A DNA stretch of 64,000 bases from Rhodanobacteraceae bacterium ZG21-1 (GCA_021390615.1 JAJEJU010000024.1:1054001-1118000), one strand, 5' to 3'. Counted from the stretch's first letter, positions 33,556-43,149 are shown. Notes: generated by a model not told the origin, from the sequence alone. Made by a program: numbers and translations.

Positions 33556-34242
33556 TCAGGCGTCCAGGGCAATGCGCAAGGCCGCGGCGCAGGCCAGCGG
33601 CGCCAGCACGAGCAGCAGCGCCAGAGCGGCGCCGAGCCAGGCGATGGGAGCCGACCACGGCAGTCCTTGCTGAGCCGCGGCCACGGCGCCGGCCATGAAG
33701 ATCACGACGGGCACGCACATCGGCAGCAGCATCAGGGCCAGCAGCATACCAGAGCGGCGGGTGCCGGCCGTGAGCGCCACCAGCACCGCGCCCAGCAGGC
33801 TGAGCAGCGGCGTGCCGAGCAGCAGCGCCAGCAACAGCGCCGGCAGCGCCGTGGTGGCCAGGTGCAGCATGCCGGCCAGCAGCGGCGCCAGCACGATCAG
33901 TGGCAGTGCGGTGGTGAGCCAGTGCGACAGGATCTTGGTCGCCAGCAAGGGCGCCAGCGGCTGCGGCGCCAGCACCAGCTGCTCCAGCGAGCCATCCTCG
34001 ATGTCGCCGCGAAACATCGCGTCCAGCGCCAGCAGCATGGCCAGCAGCACCGTGACCAGCACCACGCCGCCGGCGATGCGCTGCAACAAGGCGTTGTCCG
34101 GACCCAGCGCAAACGGAAACAGGGTGATCACGATCAAGGCATACAGCAGGGGCAGGGCGATGTCGCCGCGGCGGCGCCAGGCCAGGGTCAGATCGCGCCG
34201 GAGCAGGGCGGCGCAGGCGCGCGCAAGCGAGGGTTCGCTCAT
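33556..34242 (-). CDS. ccmB: haem exporter ABC permease CcmB
   Basis: Encodes 228 residues with six membrane helices and the CcmB hallmark FRGDIEDGSLEQLVLAP. With CcmA it forms the ABC transporter that drives release of holo-CcmE. The start overlaps the ccmA stop by four bases. Confidence 0.95.
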   Translation of the reverse strand: MSEPSLARACAALLRRDLTLAWRRRGDIALPLLYALIVITLFPFALGPDNALLQRIAGGVVLVTVLLAMLLALDAMFRGDIEDGSLEQLVLAPQPLAPLLATKILSHWLTTALPLIVLAPLLAGMLHLATTALPALLLALLLGTPLLSLLGAVLVALTAGTRRSGMLLALMLLPMCVPVVIFMAGAVAAAQQGLPWSAPIAWLGAALALLLVLAPLACAAALRIALDA

Positions 34243-34868
34243 GCGTGTAGCCGGATCCGGGTGGGCGTGCCGCCGTGGAAGCTCACCGCGCCGTGGCTGG
34301 TCACCAGCGCAGCCCCGCCGGCGCGGATGTGTGCGGCCAGCATGTCGTTGACCAAGGCGATGCCGGCGCGGTCGAGGTTCGCGTACGGCTCGTCGAGCAA
34401 CCACAGCGCGGTCCGCGCCAGCAACAGCCGGGCCAGCGCGGTGCGCTTCTTCTGCCCGGCGGAAAGCGTGCGCACCGGCTCGTCCTCGTAGCCGGCCAGG
34501 CCGACCCGCGCCAAGGCTTCCGCGACCGAGGCGCCGCCGCCGTGCAGTCCCTGTGCCACCTGCAGGTTCTCGCGCGAGGTCAGCTCGCCCTTCAGGCCGA
34601 GCTGGTGGCCGAGCAGCAGGCGTTCGCCGATGCCTCGATCGCGTCGCATGGTTTCACCGCGCCACAGCACCTCGCCGTGTTCGGTGTGCAGCAGACCGGC
34701 GAGGATGCGCAGCAAGGTGGTCTTGCCGCTGCCGTTGTCGCCCTCGACCAGGGCCAGCTCGCCGTCGTGCAAGGCGAAATCCAGCGGACCGAACACCACT
34801 TCGTCCCGGCGGTCGAAGCCGAGGCGGCGCGCTTCGAGCAGGGGCGGGGCAGGCGGGGCGGCATTCAT
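34239..34868 (-). CDS. ccmA: haem exporter ABC ATPase CcmA
   Basis: Encodes 209 residues. Walker A is EGDNGSGKTT (about 42-51), the signature is TLSAGQKKR (about 134-142), and Walker B is LWLLDEPYANLD (about 155-166). First gene of the ccm cluster. ATP hydrolysis powers the CcmABCD-CcmE step. Confidence 0.96.
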   Translation of the reverse strand: MNAAPPAPPLLEARRLGFDRRDEVVFGPLDFALHDGELALVEGDNGSGKTTLLRILAGLLHTEHGEVLWRGETMRRDRGIGERLLLGHQLGLKGELTSRENLQVAQGLHGGGASVAEALARVGLAGYEDEPVRTLSAGQKKRTALARLLLARTALWLLDEPYANLDRAGIALVNDMLAAHIRAGGAALVTSHGAVSFHGGTPTRIRLHA

Positions 34869-35719
34869 TGCTGCGATTGTCCGCAATGGCCGCCTCGATT
34901 GTCCATGCGGCGCGCTGCCGCTTGGGTCGGCGGCGACGCATGAACAGTCCTGCGGTCTGCATGCGCCAGTCTGGCTAGCGTCGTCGATCGGCGATCCGTA
35001 TCCGTACCAGTCCGGGCGCCGTTTTCTCGCCTGACCGGGCCAGCTGCCTCGACCGGTCGTCATCGGTGGTCGGGTGAAGCCGCTAGACACCCCCAATGCG
35101 GCAATGCCTCTTGGCATGCACGGTCAATACAGCGTGCTCGCTAGACGCTCGCCTATGGCAAAGAGCTCTGAACCTGCATCACGTGCCCGGCCCGACATCG
35201 TCCTATCAACGTGATGGTGATGGCGATGGTCGACGAAACAGCACGCCCGCTCAGGGCGAGAAAGGTCGGCCGTCAGCTCGAGGTCGGTCATCGCTGCATG
35301 GGTCATGCCTGCATCAAGTTTAAGAAGCAGCTGTGACTGGTTTTCCGGCGAGGCGATGCAGACATGCCTGACTCATTCCAGTGCACGCAAGTGTGCGCGT
35401 CTGGCAATTCGGGCGCATTCCAGAAGGGATTTAAGCCCAGTTATCGAATTAAAGATTAAGGGGCGCTTGCTGGTCGAGGGGAGATCGATCGAGTGACGGA
35501 ATAAAAGTGAAGAGAACAAATTTCAGGACGGCCGAAGCATCAAGAGGGGGCGTCTCCGGATGGCGGCATGAGCAAAGCGCATTCGCATGATCAACAGATC
35601 ATGCCGAAAGCGACTGCTTGGACGTTTCCGGGGGAAAAAACGCAAGGCGCCTCGACGGTTGCACACCAGCCTTCTGCGCCGACTTCACGACCGCACTCAA
35701 CAAATCATAGGGGATAGTT
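34869..35719. other. long intergenic region between ccmA and the S53 peptidase gene
   Basis: About 850 bases without a convincing gene on either strand. The left part is GC-rich like the core; the right part (from about 35,300) is more AT-rich and probably holds the promoter and leader of the peptidase gene. An 8-bp inverted repeat is at 35585-35604. Open frames here are short and lack Shine-Dalgarno sites or protein-like composition. Confidence 0.55.
35585..35604. repeat. inverted repeat upstream of the S53 peptidase gene
   Basis: GCATGATC (35585-35592) and GATCATGC (35597-35604) with a four-base spacer form a perfect dyad about 115 bp before the peptidase start. It could be a regulator site in the promoter or leader. 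Evidence is symmetry and position only. Confidence 0.4.
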
Positions 35720-37525
35720 ATGAGAAATCGATCGGCTGCCAAGTCGATGCGTCGCCAGACCCTGGCCCTGGCGCTGGCCGTGGCCATCAGCGGCATGTCC
35801 TACGCCCAGGCGCCCGCCGGATCGCAAGCGCTTCCGTCGCGAGCGATCACTTGGGCGAAAACCATGACCCACGCGCACAACGTCGGCATGGCCCAGTTCC
35901 TCGGCTTCGCTCCCGAAGAACAGCCTGTATCCATCGCCGTTTCGCTGAAACTGCAAAACGAAGAGCGACTGGACGCTTATCTGAAAGACATGGCGACGCC
36001 GGGCAGTTCGGTGTATCGGCAGCCGCTTAGCTCGGCTCAAGCCAAGGCGTACTTTGCGCCGACGCAGGCCCAGGCCGACGCCGTCAAGGCGTACTTGGAG
36101 CAGCAGGGTTTCACCAACGTAAAGATCGCCGACAATCGCATGGTGGTGACGGCGCAAGGGCATGCCGGCAACGCACAGCGTGCGTTTCATACCACCATCG
36201 GGCAGTTTTCCTACCAGGGCCGCAAGACCATTGCCAATACGGCGGATATCGAAATACCGGCCTCGCTGAGCGGTATCGTGCAACAGGTCGCCGGCTTGCA
36301 GACCATGAGCACAGCTCATATTCATGCTCTTCCGCCAGGAGCCATCGGACCGGCTACCGGCACTTACGGAAAATCCGGTTACCAGTTTTATCCCGACGAA
36401 TTCGCTACCGTATACCATGCAGGCACCACCGCTAAAGGCACGAATACCGACGTGGCTATCGTCGGCTGGGGAAGCATGACCAGCGCCGTCAACGATCTGG
36501 TGAAATTCGAGTCCGATCGGAAGATCGCCAAAGTCCCGACCAGCATCGTTACCGCCGGCAAGGGAAGTTCGGACAACTCGGGCGAAGTCGAATGGGCCAT
36601 GGATGCGCAGGCCATTGTCGGCATCAGCGGCGGTGTCAAGAGCTTGACGTTCTACACGGCAGACACCGGCACTCCGGGCAATAGTTGTTCCGGCAACGCT
36701 CCAAGCCCAACCAATGCGGAGATCACTGCGGCGGTGAATCAGGTGGTGAGCGACAACAAGGCCAAGGTCGTCAATATGTCCTGGAGCATGGGAGATAGTG
36801 ATGTCCATGACGGGGAGGCCATTGGTCTTTTGGATCCGATCTTCAAGCTCGGGGTTGCCCAAGGCCAGACCTTCTCGGCTGCCAGCGGCGATACCGGTTC
36901 CTATCCAGAGGCCACGAGCACTGGAAAAGATGCTTGCGGGCCCAAGAACGGCAGCTATGGCGATAAAACCAAACCGGCAGCGCAGTATCCGGCCAGTTCG
37001 CCTTATGTGGTCGCCGTGGGCGGCACCACCCTCAACGCCGATACGAAGGATAACTATGTGAGCGAGTCGGTCTGGCCCTATGGCGGCGGTGGCATCAGCG
37101 CCGTGTCCGCCAAGCCGGACTGGCAGTCGAATCTATCCGGCAGCTACCGGCTGGTCCCGGATGTGGCGTTTGATGCGGATTGGCAGAATTCCCCTGCCTA
37201 TTTCGTGGTCTCGTCCTACTTCGGTACGCAGTACACCAAGAATGGCGGCACCAGCCTGGCTTCGCCTTTGTTTGTCGGGGCCTGGGCACGCCTGGAGAGT
37301 GCGAACAACAACAAGCTCGGCTTTGCGGCGCCTTGGATCTACAAGCACGCCGGCGACAAGACGGTCTGGCTGCATGATGTGGTGTCGGGAAACAACGGCG
37401 CTTACCCAGCCAGCACCGGTTGGGACAATGCGACCGGTTGGGGCAGTTTTGACATCCAGGCGTTCAATGCTGTTCTAGCTGCCGACTTGGCTGCCCAGGC
37501 GGCCAGCGCTAACTCGTCGAAGTAA
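35720..37525 (+). CDS. secreted S53 (sedolisin/pseudomonalisin-like) serine-carboxyl peptidase
   Basis: Encodes 601 residues: a signal peptide (to about residue 29, ending SYAQA), a prodomain (about 40-200, with YRQPLSSAQAKAYFAPTQAQ) and an S53 catalytic domain. Active-site residues are visible in SGEVEWAMDAQ (Glu and Asp of the triad), SAASGDTGSY (oxyanion Asp) and NGGTSLASPLF (nucleophile Ser). These enzymes work at acid pH and self-cleave the prodomain. A C-terminal calcium site is likely in the HDVVSGNNGAYPA and GWDNATGWGS segments. GGGGA precedes the ATG. Stands alone between a long leader region and a terminator. Confidence 0.94.
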   Translation: MRNRSAAKSMRRQTLALALAVAISGMSYAQAPAGSQALPSRAITWAKTMTHAHNVGMAQFLGFAPEEQPVSIAVSLKLQNEERLDAYLKDMATPGSSVYRQPLSSAQAKAYFAPTQAQADAVKAYLEQQGFTNVKIADNRMVVTAQGHAGNAQRAFHTTIGQFSYQGRKTIANTADIEIPASLSGIVQQVAGLQTMSTAHIHALPPGAIGPATGTYGKSGYQFYPDEFATVYHAGTTAKGTNTDVAIVGWGSMTSAVNDLVKFESDRKIAKVPTSIVTAGKGSSDNSGEVEWAMDAQAIVGISGGVKSLTFYTADTGTPGNSCSGNAPSPTNAEITAAVNQVVSDNKAKVVNMSWSMGDSDVHDGEAIGLLDPIFKLGVAQGQTFSAASGDTGSYPEATSTGKDACGPKNGSYGDKTKPAAQYPASSPYVVAVGGTTLNADTKDNYVSESVWPYGGGGISAVSAKPDWQSNLSGSYRLVPDVAFDADWQNSPAYFVVSSYFGTQYTKNGGTSLASPLFVGAWARLESANNNKLGFAAPWIYKHAGDKTVWLHDVVSGNNGAYPASTGWDNATGWGSFDIQAFNAVLAADLAAQAASANSSK

Positions 37526-37559
37526 CTTGCCTCGACGTAACTAAGCCCAGAGACGGGGC

Positions 37560-37588
37560 GGAGTGAGCGGCAGTGTTCCGCTCACTCC
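37560..37588 (+). terminator. hairpin downstream of the S53 peptidase gene
   Basis: GGAGTGAGCGG (37560-37570) pairs perfectly with CCGCTCACTCC (37578-37588) over a seven-base loop, 35 bp after the stop codon. The nearest T-rich stretch is about ten bases further on, so termination may be imperfect or the stem may stabilise the mRNA. The 278 bases after it up to 37,866 contain no gene. Confidence 0.6.
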
Positions 37589-37866
37589 GACTCTGCAGAT
37601 TTTATTTGCATGGCTCAGAGGTCACGGAGAGCTTCGTCTTTGCGTGATTTGTGAATGTGATCCCCCGCGACAAAGCATGGCTTCGGCACGGCTCATGTCG
37701 TTTGAACCCCGGTCCGAGAACCTTTGGTGCGGACTGGAGTTCCTAACTCCGATCATCAGCCCGTCGCGCCATTCCTTGGGGCCACCAGACTGCTCGTCGC
37801 AGCTGGGGTGTGACGCGCATGATTCGTCCTGGCCGAATTCAGGTGTCTGCTGCTCGACACCGCAGA

Positions 37867-39258
37867 TCACCCATGCCGTAAATCCGGCAGCGGCGGCAAG
37901 GCTGCCTGCAGCGCGGCAGCAGCAACGTCGAGGTCGACCGATGCGGCATCGGTCGAGCCGGCCAGCAGGCGTTCGAGCAAGGCATCCTGGGCACGTCCGC
38001 GCTCCAGCGCATAGGCGTAAGGCAGGTGGGTGAAGGTCACCATGCGATAGCGCGCCATGAAATGCCCTGGCGCGCGCGCGGCCAGCCGCAGGCCTAGCTC
38101 GCGCTTGGCCAGATAGTGCGGATCGGCCACCGAGTCGCGCATTTCCACGTAATTCTCCAGCGCCATCGCGGCGATCGCATCGGCATTGGGCTGGCGCACG
38201 CGCTGGAATTCGGCGAACAGCTCGGCGCTGTCGCCGCCGGCGGCGAGCAGCCCGGCCAGGGCCACGGTATCCTCGAAGCCGCAATTCATCCCCTGGCCGT
38301 GGAACGGCACGATCGCGTGGGCGGCGTCGCCGAGCAGCAAGGCCTTGCCGCCGAGATGCCAGCGATCCAGATAGAGCGTGTACAGGCCGCCGACCGGGTG
38401 GCTGCGGTAATCGGCCGCGAAGCTGGGCATCAAGGCCAGCAGGTCCGGGAATTCATCACGGAAAAAGCGCTCGGCAGCCTCGGCGTCGGCGAGCTGGACG
38501 AAGCTCGGCCAGTCGCCGTCGGTCGGCAGGAACAAAGTGACCGTGAAGCTGCCTTCCGTATTGGGCAGGGCGATGCACATGTAGCCGCCGCGCGGCCAGA
38601 TGTGCAGCGCGTGCGGCTCCAGCGCAAAGCGTGCGTCTTCGCCCGCGACGGCGGCCGAAGCCAGCATCGCCGGCGGAATTTCCAGTTCCTTGTAGCCGTG
38701 CCCCAGCGCTTCGACCCGCTCGCCGAGCGGCGCATGGGCATGCATGGCGGCGCGCAGCGCCGAGCCGGCGCCGTCGGTGCCGATCAGCAGGCCGGCATCG
38801 GCCTGGCGGCGCACGCCATCCGCTCCGGCCAGCTCGATGCGGTCATGCTCGAAATCGACAGCGGACAATGCCTGGCCGAAATGCAGGCGCGCGCCGGCCT
38901 GCTCGGCGGCATCGAGCAGCAAGCGGTTCAAGACGCCGCGCGAGACCGACCAGATCACTTCGCTGTCGTCCACGCCGTAGCGCTGCAAGCCGCTGTGGCC
39001 GCCCTGGGTATGCACCATGCGTCCACGCATCATCACCGCATGGCGCATCACCGCGTCGGCCTGACCGGCCACGCGCAGGGCCTGCAGGCCGCGTTCGGCC
39101 AGCGCCAGGTTGATCGAGCGCCCGGCGGCGACGGTGCCGGGCAGGCGCGGGTCGTCGCGCTTTTCGAACACCTCGACACGCAGACCGCGCTGGGCGAGCA
39201 GAACGGCCAACAAGGCGCCGACCAGGCCGCCGCCGATAAGGGTGATGGGTTGCTGCAC
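37867..39258 (-). CDS. kmo: kynurenine 3-monooxygenase
   Basis: Encodes about 463 residues from a GTG at 39258, which places the FAD motif LIGGGLVGALLAVLLA at the N-terminus as usual; an upstream ATG at 39363 would add 35 atypical residues. Other family features are SINLALAERGLQAL, the second FAD segment LLLGDAAHAIVPFHGQGMNC and the C-terminal helices. The flavoenzyme hydroxylates L-kynurenine with NADPH in tryptophan breakdown. No other kynurenine-pathway gene is in the window. Confidence 0.93.
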   Translation of the reverse strand: MQQPITLIGGGLVGALLAVLLAQRGLRVEVFEKRDDPRLPGTVAAGRSINLALAERGLQALRVAGQADAVMRHAVMMRGRMVHTQGGHSGLQRYGVDDSEVIWSVSRGVLNRLLLDAAEQAGARLHFGQALSAVDFEHDRIELAGADGVRRQADAGLLIGTDGAGSALRAAMHAHAPLGERVEALGHGYKELEIPPAMLASAAVAGEDARFALEPHALHIWPRGGYMCIALPNTEGSFTVTLFLPTDGDWPSFVQLADAEAAERFFRDEFPDLLALMPSFAADYRSHPVGGLYTLYLDRWHLGGKALLLGDAAHAIVPFHGQGMNCGFEDTVALAGLLAAGGDSAELFAEFQRVRQPNADAIAAMALENYVEMRDSVADPHYLAKRELGLRLAARAPGHFMARYRMVTFTHLPYAYALERGRAQDALLERLLAGSTDAASVDLDVAAAALQAALPPLPDLRHG

Positions 39259-39506
39259 GTGGGGCGTCCCGCGGGAGAATCCCGTCACTGTTCCGCAAGC
39301 CGGCGACGGCTGCAAGCCGTCATTGGCTGATTGAGGCTCGGCCTGATCGAGGCTGGCAGGCACGATCGGCTGTCTGCGCCGAGCGCGACTTGCACCGAAG
39401 CGCAGGGTTGCGAGGGCACACGTGCCGCGGCATCGTCCGGCGAGCCGGCTATCGGGGTGCGCAGAGGTTTGCCGCAGCGCGCCGTGACGCGCGTCGCGGC
39501 GAGTTC

Positions 39507-40286
39507 TCAGAAGCTCATGAAGTAGCCGCCGTTGACCGGCAGGTTGGCGCCGGTGATGTAGCCGGCGTCGTCGGCGGTGAGGAAGGCCACGGCGCGCGCG
39601 ATGTCGGCCGGGCTGCCGAGCCGCCCGACCGGGATGTCCTCAACGATGCGCTGGCGGATTTCCGCCGATACCGCGGCGACCATCGGCGTATCGCAGTAAC
39701 CCGGCGAGACCGTGTTCACGGTGACGCCCTTGCGTGCGCTCTCGCGCGCCAGCGCCATGCCGAAGGCATGCACGCCGGCTTTGGCTGCGGCGTAGTTGGT
39801 CTGTCCGAACTGGCCGGTCTGGCCGTTCACCGAGCTCAGGTTGACGATGCGGCCGAAGCCGCGCGTGCTCATGCCCTCGATCACCTGGCGGCAGGTGTTG
39901 AACACGCCGTCCAGATTGACCCGCATCAGTTCATGCCATTGCCGCGGTTCCATCTTGCGCAGACTGGCGTCGCGAGTGATGCCGGCCGCATTGACCAGGA
40001 TGTCGATGCCGCCGTGCGCCTGTTCGACGCGCGCGACCAACTCGGCGCAGCTGTCGAAGTCGCTGACGTCCGCCGACTCGAAGCCGATCGCATCGCCGAA
40101 GGCGGCTACTTCGTGCCGGAAGGCATTCACCCGCTCGGCGCGCTGGCCGAGATCGACCGCGATTACGCGGCGTCCGGCCAAGGCCAGATGGCGGCAGATC
40201 TCGGTGCCGAGGCCGCCGATGCCGCCGGTGACCAGGGCGAGGCGGGGCACGGGTGAGATTGCCGGAGAGGCAAGCGATGCATTCAT
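39507..40286 (-). CDS. phbB: acetoacetyl-CoA reductase (PhbB-type SDR)
   Basis: Encodes 259 residues of the short-chain dehydrogenase family. The cofactor loop is LVTGGIGGLGTEI, the catalytic set is SSVNGQTGQFGQTNYAAAK (Ser, Tyr, Lys), and NAAGITRDASLRKM matches acetoacetyl-CoA reductases. It reduces acetoacetyl-CoA to (R)-3-hydroxybutyryl-CoA with NADPH for polyhydroxyalkanoate synthesis. The neighbouring phaR supports this role; no PHA synthase gene is in the window. Confidence 0.9.
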   Translation of the reverse strand: MNASLASPAISPVPRLALVTGGIGGLGTEICRHLALAGRRVIAVDLGQRAERVNAFRHEVAAFGDAIGFESADVSDFDSCAELVARVEQAHGGIDILVNAAGITRDASLRKMEPRQWHELMRVNLDGVFNTCRQVIEGMSTRGFGRIVNLSSVNGQTGQFGQTNYAAAKAGVHAFGMALARESARKGVTVNTVSPGYCDTPMVAAVSAEIRQRIVEDIPVGRLGSPADIARAVAFLTADDAGYITGANLPVNGGYFMSF

Positions 40287-40310
40287 GCGGATCGGTCCAG
40301 ACAATGAAAG

Positions 40311-40334
40311 CAACGCCGCTTTGGGGCGGCGTTG
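40311..40334 (-). terminator. hairpin between phaR and the acetoacetyl-CoA reductase gene
   Basis: CAACGCCGC (40311-40319) pairs perfectly with GCGGCGTTG (40326-40334). On the minus strand it is followed by CTTTCATT, a weak T-run. It may terminate or attenuate phaR transcripts before the reductase gene. Confidence 0.5.
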
Positions 40335-40387
40335 TCGGCGATGACGTTGGTCAGGGGGAGGGCGGACGCTGTGGCGCGTCCGCGCGC

Positions 40388-40894
40388 TCAGCCGCTCTTC
40401 TTGCCGTCGCGCGGCGGGGCGAAGCCTGGCATGGTCGGTTGGACCTTGGCGGCGGCATCCATGAAGCCGCGCTGCATCGACTTCCAGGCGTCCATGTTGC
40501 GCTCGGTGAGGTCGTTGAGGATCGACCACGGCGTCTGCTTGCCGAGCAGGCTGTTCAACTGGGCGCGGAATTGCTGCTGCTGGTCCAGGAAGACCTGCAG
40601 GCTGCGTTCCAGATAAGGGCCCATGAAGCCCTGCAGCGAGTCGCCGTAGAACCGGATGATCTGGCTGAGCAGCTCCGGCGACAGCATCGGCTGCCCCTTG
40701 TCCTCGTGCTCGGAGATGATCTGCAGCAGCACCGAACGCGTGAGGTCCTCGCCGGTCTTGGCGTCGCGGACTTCGAACTTCTCGTTGTCGAGCACCAGCT
40801 GGCGGACCTCTTCCAGCGTGATGTAGCTGGAGATCTCCGTGTCGTACAGACGACGGTTCGGATACTTCTTGATGATGCGGTTCGTTTGTGCCAT
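40388..40894 (-). CDS. phaR: polyhydroxyalkanoate synthesis repressor PhaR
   Basis: Encodes 168 residues. The N-terminal PHB/PHA DNA-binding domain starts RIIKKYPNRRLYDTEISSYI, and the accumulation-regulatory domain contains FYGDSLQGFMGPYLERSLQ. The C-terminus is Pro/Lys-rich. PhaR binds PHA granules and represses phasin and synthesis genes when no polymer is present. Same strand as the reductase gene, 101 bp upstream of it. Confidence 0.95.
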   Translation of the reverse strand: MAQTNRIIKKYPNRRLYDTEISSYITLEEVRQLVLDNEKFEVRDAKTGEDLTRSVLLQIISEHEDKGQPMLSPELLSQIIRFYGDSLQGFMGPYLERSLQVFLDQQQQFRAQLNSLLGKQTPWSILNDLTERNMDAWKSMQRGFMDAAAKVQPTMPGFAPPRDGKKSG

Positions 40895-40989
40895 GCATCA
40901 CAACCTAGCAGAAGGCGTTGCGGCGCACCAGTGAATCAAGTTGGTCTTTTGCTGCGACGCACAAGTGCGCGTGCGTATGCTCTGTGGGC

Positions 40990-42540
40990 TCAGTGGCCTA
41001 CCGCGCCGCCGGCGCTGCCGAAGGGTGGTTTGGCCAGCCACAACAGCGGTATCAGGATCACGAAGGTGATGCTGCACAGCCAGAACACATCGTTGACGGC
41101 GAGCGTGGCGGCCTCGCGGCTTAGCAACTGATCGACCACCGCGAGGCCGCTCTGCCCGGTCATGCCGGCCGCGTGCAATTGCTGCAGGAAGTTGTTGGCC
41201 GGGCCTGCGGCCGCAGTGATGTTCTCGGTCAGCGAGGCGTGATGGAATTCCGTGCGGTGCTGCCACAGCGTCACGGTAATCGCGGTGGACATGCTCGAGC
41301 CCAGCGTGCGGAAGAAGTTGGCCAGGCCGGAGGCGCTGGCGATCTGCTCCCCGGGCAGGCCGGACAGGTAGATCTGGTTGAGCGGGATGAAGAACAGCGG
41401 TATGCCCAGGCCCATCACCAGTCGCGGCAGCACCATGCTGCCGTAGGAGGCGCTGCTGTCGAAGGTGGACAGCCAGTACGAGCAGCCGGAGAGAATCACG
41501 AAGGCGGTGGTGATCATCGCGCGCAGATCGAAGCGGCCGAGCTGGCTGCCGACGATCGGCGAGAGCAGGAAGGCGAGCACGCCGACCCAGGCGCTGGTGA
41601 GCCCCGACCAGCTTGCGGTGAAGCCCAGCGTGGTCTGCAGCCACAGCGGCGACACCACGTTGATGGCGAAGAAGGCCAGCATGCCCAGCGACATCGCGCA
41701 GACGCCGACAGTGAAGTTGCGCTGCTTGAACAAGGTGAGGTCGATCACCGGGTGCTTGGCGTTGAGCTCCCAGGCCACCAGGAAGCTGAGGCTGACCAGC
41801 GCCACCAAGCCCAAGGTGAGGATCAGCGGCGAGGCGAACCAGTCCTTGTCGTTGCCGTTGTCCAGCATGAACTGCAGACAGCCGATGCCGGCGACCAGCA
41901 GCACCAGGCCGATGATGTCGATCGGCGCGCGCACCGTCTTCGATTCGCGCTTGTGCAGCAGGAACCAGGTGATCACGCCGGCCATCACGCCCACCGGCAG
42001 GTTGATGTAGAAGATCCACGGCCAGGTGTAGTTGTCGGTGATCCAGCCGCCCAGGATCGGGCCCAGCACCGGCGCGATCACCACCGTCATTGCCCACAGC
42101 GCCAGCGCGATGCCCTGCTTGCTCTTGGGGTAGTTGGCCAGCAGCAGCGACAGCGCCAGGGCCACCATCGGGCCGGAGCCGGCGCCCTGCAGCAGGCGGC
42201 TCACCACCAGCATCGGCATGCTGGTGGCCAAGCCGCACAGCATCGAGAACACCACGAACAGCATCACCGAGAACACGAAGGTGCGCACTTCGCCGAAGCG
42301 CTTGGCGATCCAGCCGGTCAGTGGCTGCATGATCGCGCTGGCCATCGAGTAGGAGCTGATCGCCCAGGTGCCTTCGTTGGGGCTCACGCCGAGGCTGCCG
42401 GCGATGTGCGGCACCGCCACGTTGACGATGGTCATGTCCAGCACCTCCATGAAGGTGCTGAAGGCGACCGCGATGGTCATCAAGACCAGGGCGCCGCCGT
42501 GCAGCGGCTTGTTCGAGGCAGGAGCGGGCGTGTCGGCCAT
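40990..42540 (-). CDS. emrB: EmrB/QacA-type MFS drug efflux permease (DHA2)
   Basis: Encodes 516 residues with 14 predicted membrane helices. Family motifs are LDMTIVNVAVPHIAGSL (motif D1), GWIAKRFGEVRTFVFSV (motif A) and MTVVIAPVLGPILGGWIT (motif C of drug:proton antiporters). It would pump hydrophobic toxins through EmrA and the outer-membrane factor of the same operon. The start is 12 bp after the stop of an extra half-MFS gene. Confidence 0.94.
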   Translation of the reverse strand: MADTPAPASNKPLHGGALVLMTIAVAFSTFMEVLDMTIVNVAVPHIAGSLGVSPNEGTWAISSYSMASAIMQPLTGWIAKRFGEVRTFVFSVMLFVVFSMLCGLATSMPMLVVSRLLQGAGSGPMVALALSLLLANYPKSKQGIALALWAMTVVIAPVLGPILGGWITDNYTWPWIFYINLPVGVMAGVITWFLLHKRESKTVRAPIDIIGLVLLVAGIGCLQFMLDNGNDKDWFASPLILTLGLVALVSLSFLVAWELNAKHPVIDLTLFKQRNFTVGVCAMSLGMLAFFAINVVSPLWLQTTLGFTASWSGLTSAWVGVLAFLLSPIVGSQLGRFDLRAMITTAFVILSGCSYWLSTFDSSASYGSMVLPRLVMGLGIPLFFIPLNQIYLSGLPGEQIASASGLANFFRTLGSSMSTAITVTLWQHRTEFHHASLTENITAAAGPANNFLQQLHAAGMTGQSGLAVVDQLLSREAATLAVNDVFWLCSITFVILIPLLWLAKPPFGSAGGAVGH

Positions 42541-42552
42541 GGGCGTGAGTCG

Positions 42553-43149
42553 TTATCGGGCGTTTGTCGGCCGCAGCGGCGCGATCGCGAGGATGGCGGC
42601 CAGCAGCAGGGCGAGAGGCACATTGGCAAGAAAGAGCCAGCGGTGGCTGACGTTGTCGCTGATCCAGCCGCCGAGGAAGGGCGCAGAAACCAGCCCGGTG
42701 AACAGCGCCATCGCCCAGGCGGCCAGGGCGACGGATCGGCCGGGCGATGGCAGGCGTGCCGCCAGGATCGGCGGCAATGCCACCAGGACGCCGGCTGCCG
42801 CACCTTGCAGCAGACGAGCCATGACCAGCAGCGACAGCTCCTGGGCACGACCGGCAAGCAGCGAGCACAGGCCGAACGCCAGCATGGCTAGCGGGAGGCT
42901 CCAACGTCGTACGAGAACGCGTCGCGCGATGACGACCGAAAACAGCAGTCCGACCAGTCCGGCAAGGTAGGCTGCGGAAACCCAACGCGCCGTATCCATG
43001 CTCACCGTCAGATAGTTGGCGATCTGCGGCAACAAGATGTGCGGCGCCACCAGGTCGACCGCCACCATGAATGCCCCGAGCGCGCACGCGGCTATCCACG
43101 GTGCCGTTGCGCCGCCGGAAACCATCACGGTGGCGGCTGCAGGCTTCAT
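42553..43149 (-). CDS. half-size MFS (DHA2-like) membrane protein
   Basis: Encodes 198 residues with six membrane helices that correspond only to the N-terminal half of a DHA2-type MFS transporter: MVAVDLVAPHILLPQIANYL as motif D1-like, RRVLVRRWSLPLAML as a weak motif A, and ALFTGLVSAPFLGGWISDN as motif C-like. It ends with a normal stop after RWLFLANVPLALLLAAI. It overlaps the emrA stop by four bases and precedes emrB by 12 bp, so it is translated as part of the efflux operon. It may be a truncated duplicate or a modulatory half-transporter; its clean, coupled frame argues against simple decay. Confidence 0.8.
   Translation of the reverse strand: MKPAAATVMVSGGATAPWIAACALGAFMVAVDLVAPHILLPQIANYLTVSMDTARWVSAAYLAGLVGLLFSVVIARRVLVRRWSLPLAMLAFGLCSLLAGRAQELSLLVMARLLQGAAAGVLVALPPILAARLPSPGRSVALAAWAMALFTGLVSAPFLGGWISDNVSHRWLFLANVPLALLLAAILAIAPLRPTNAR

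Noticed and set aside
41173-42891. Long plus-strand frame opposite emrB
   Set aside because: It is His/Arg/Gln-rich, low-complexity antisense of a membrane protein gene, with no domain.
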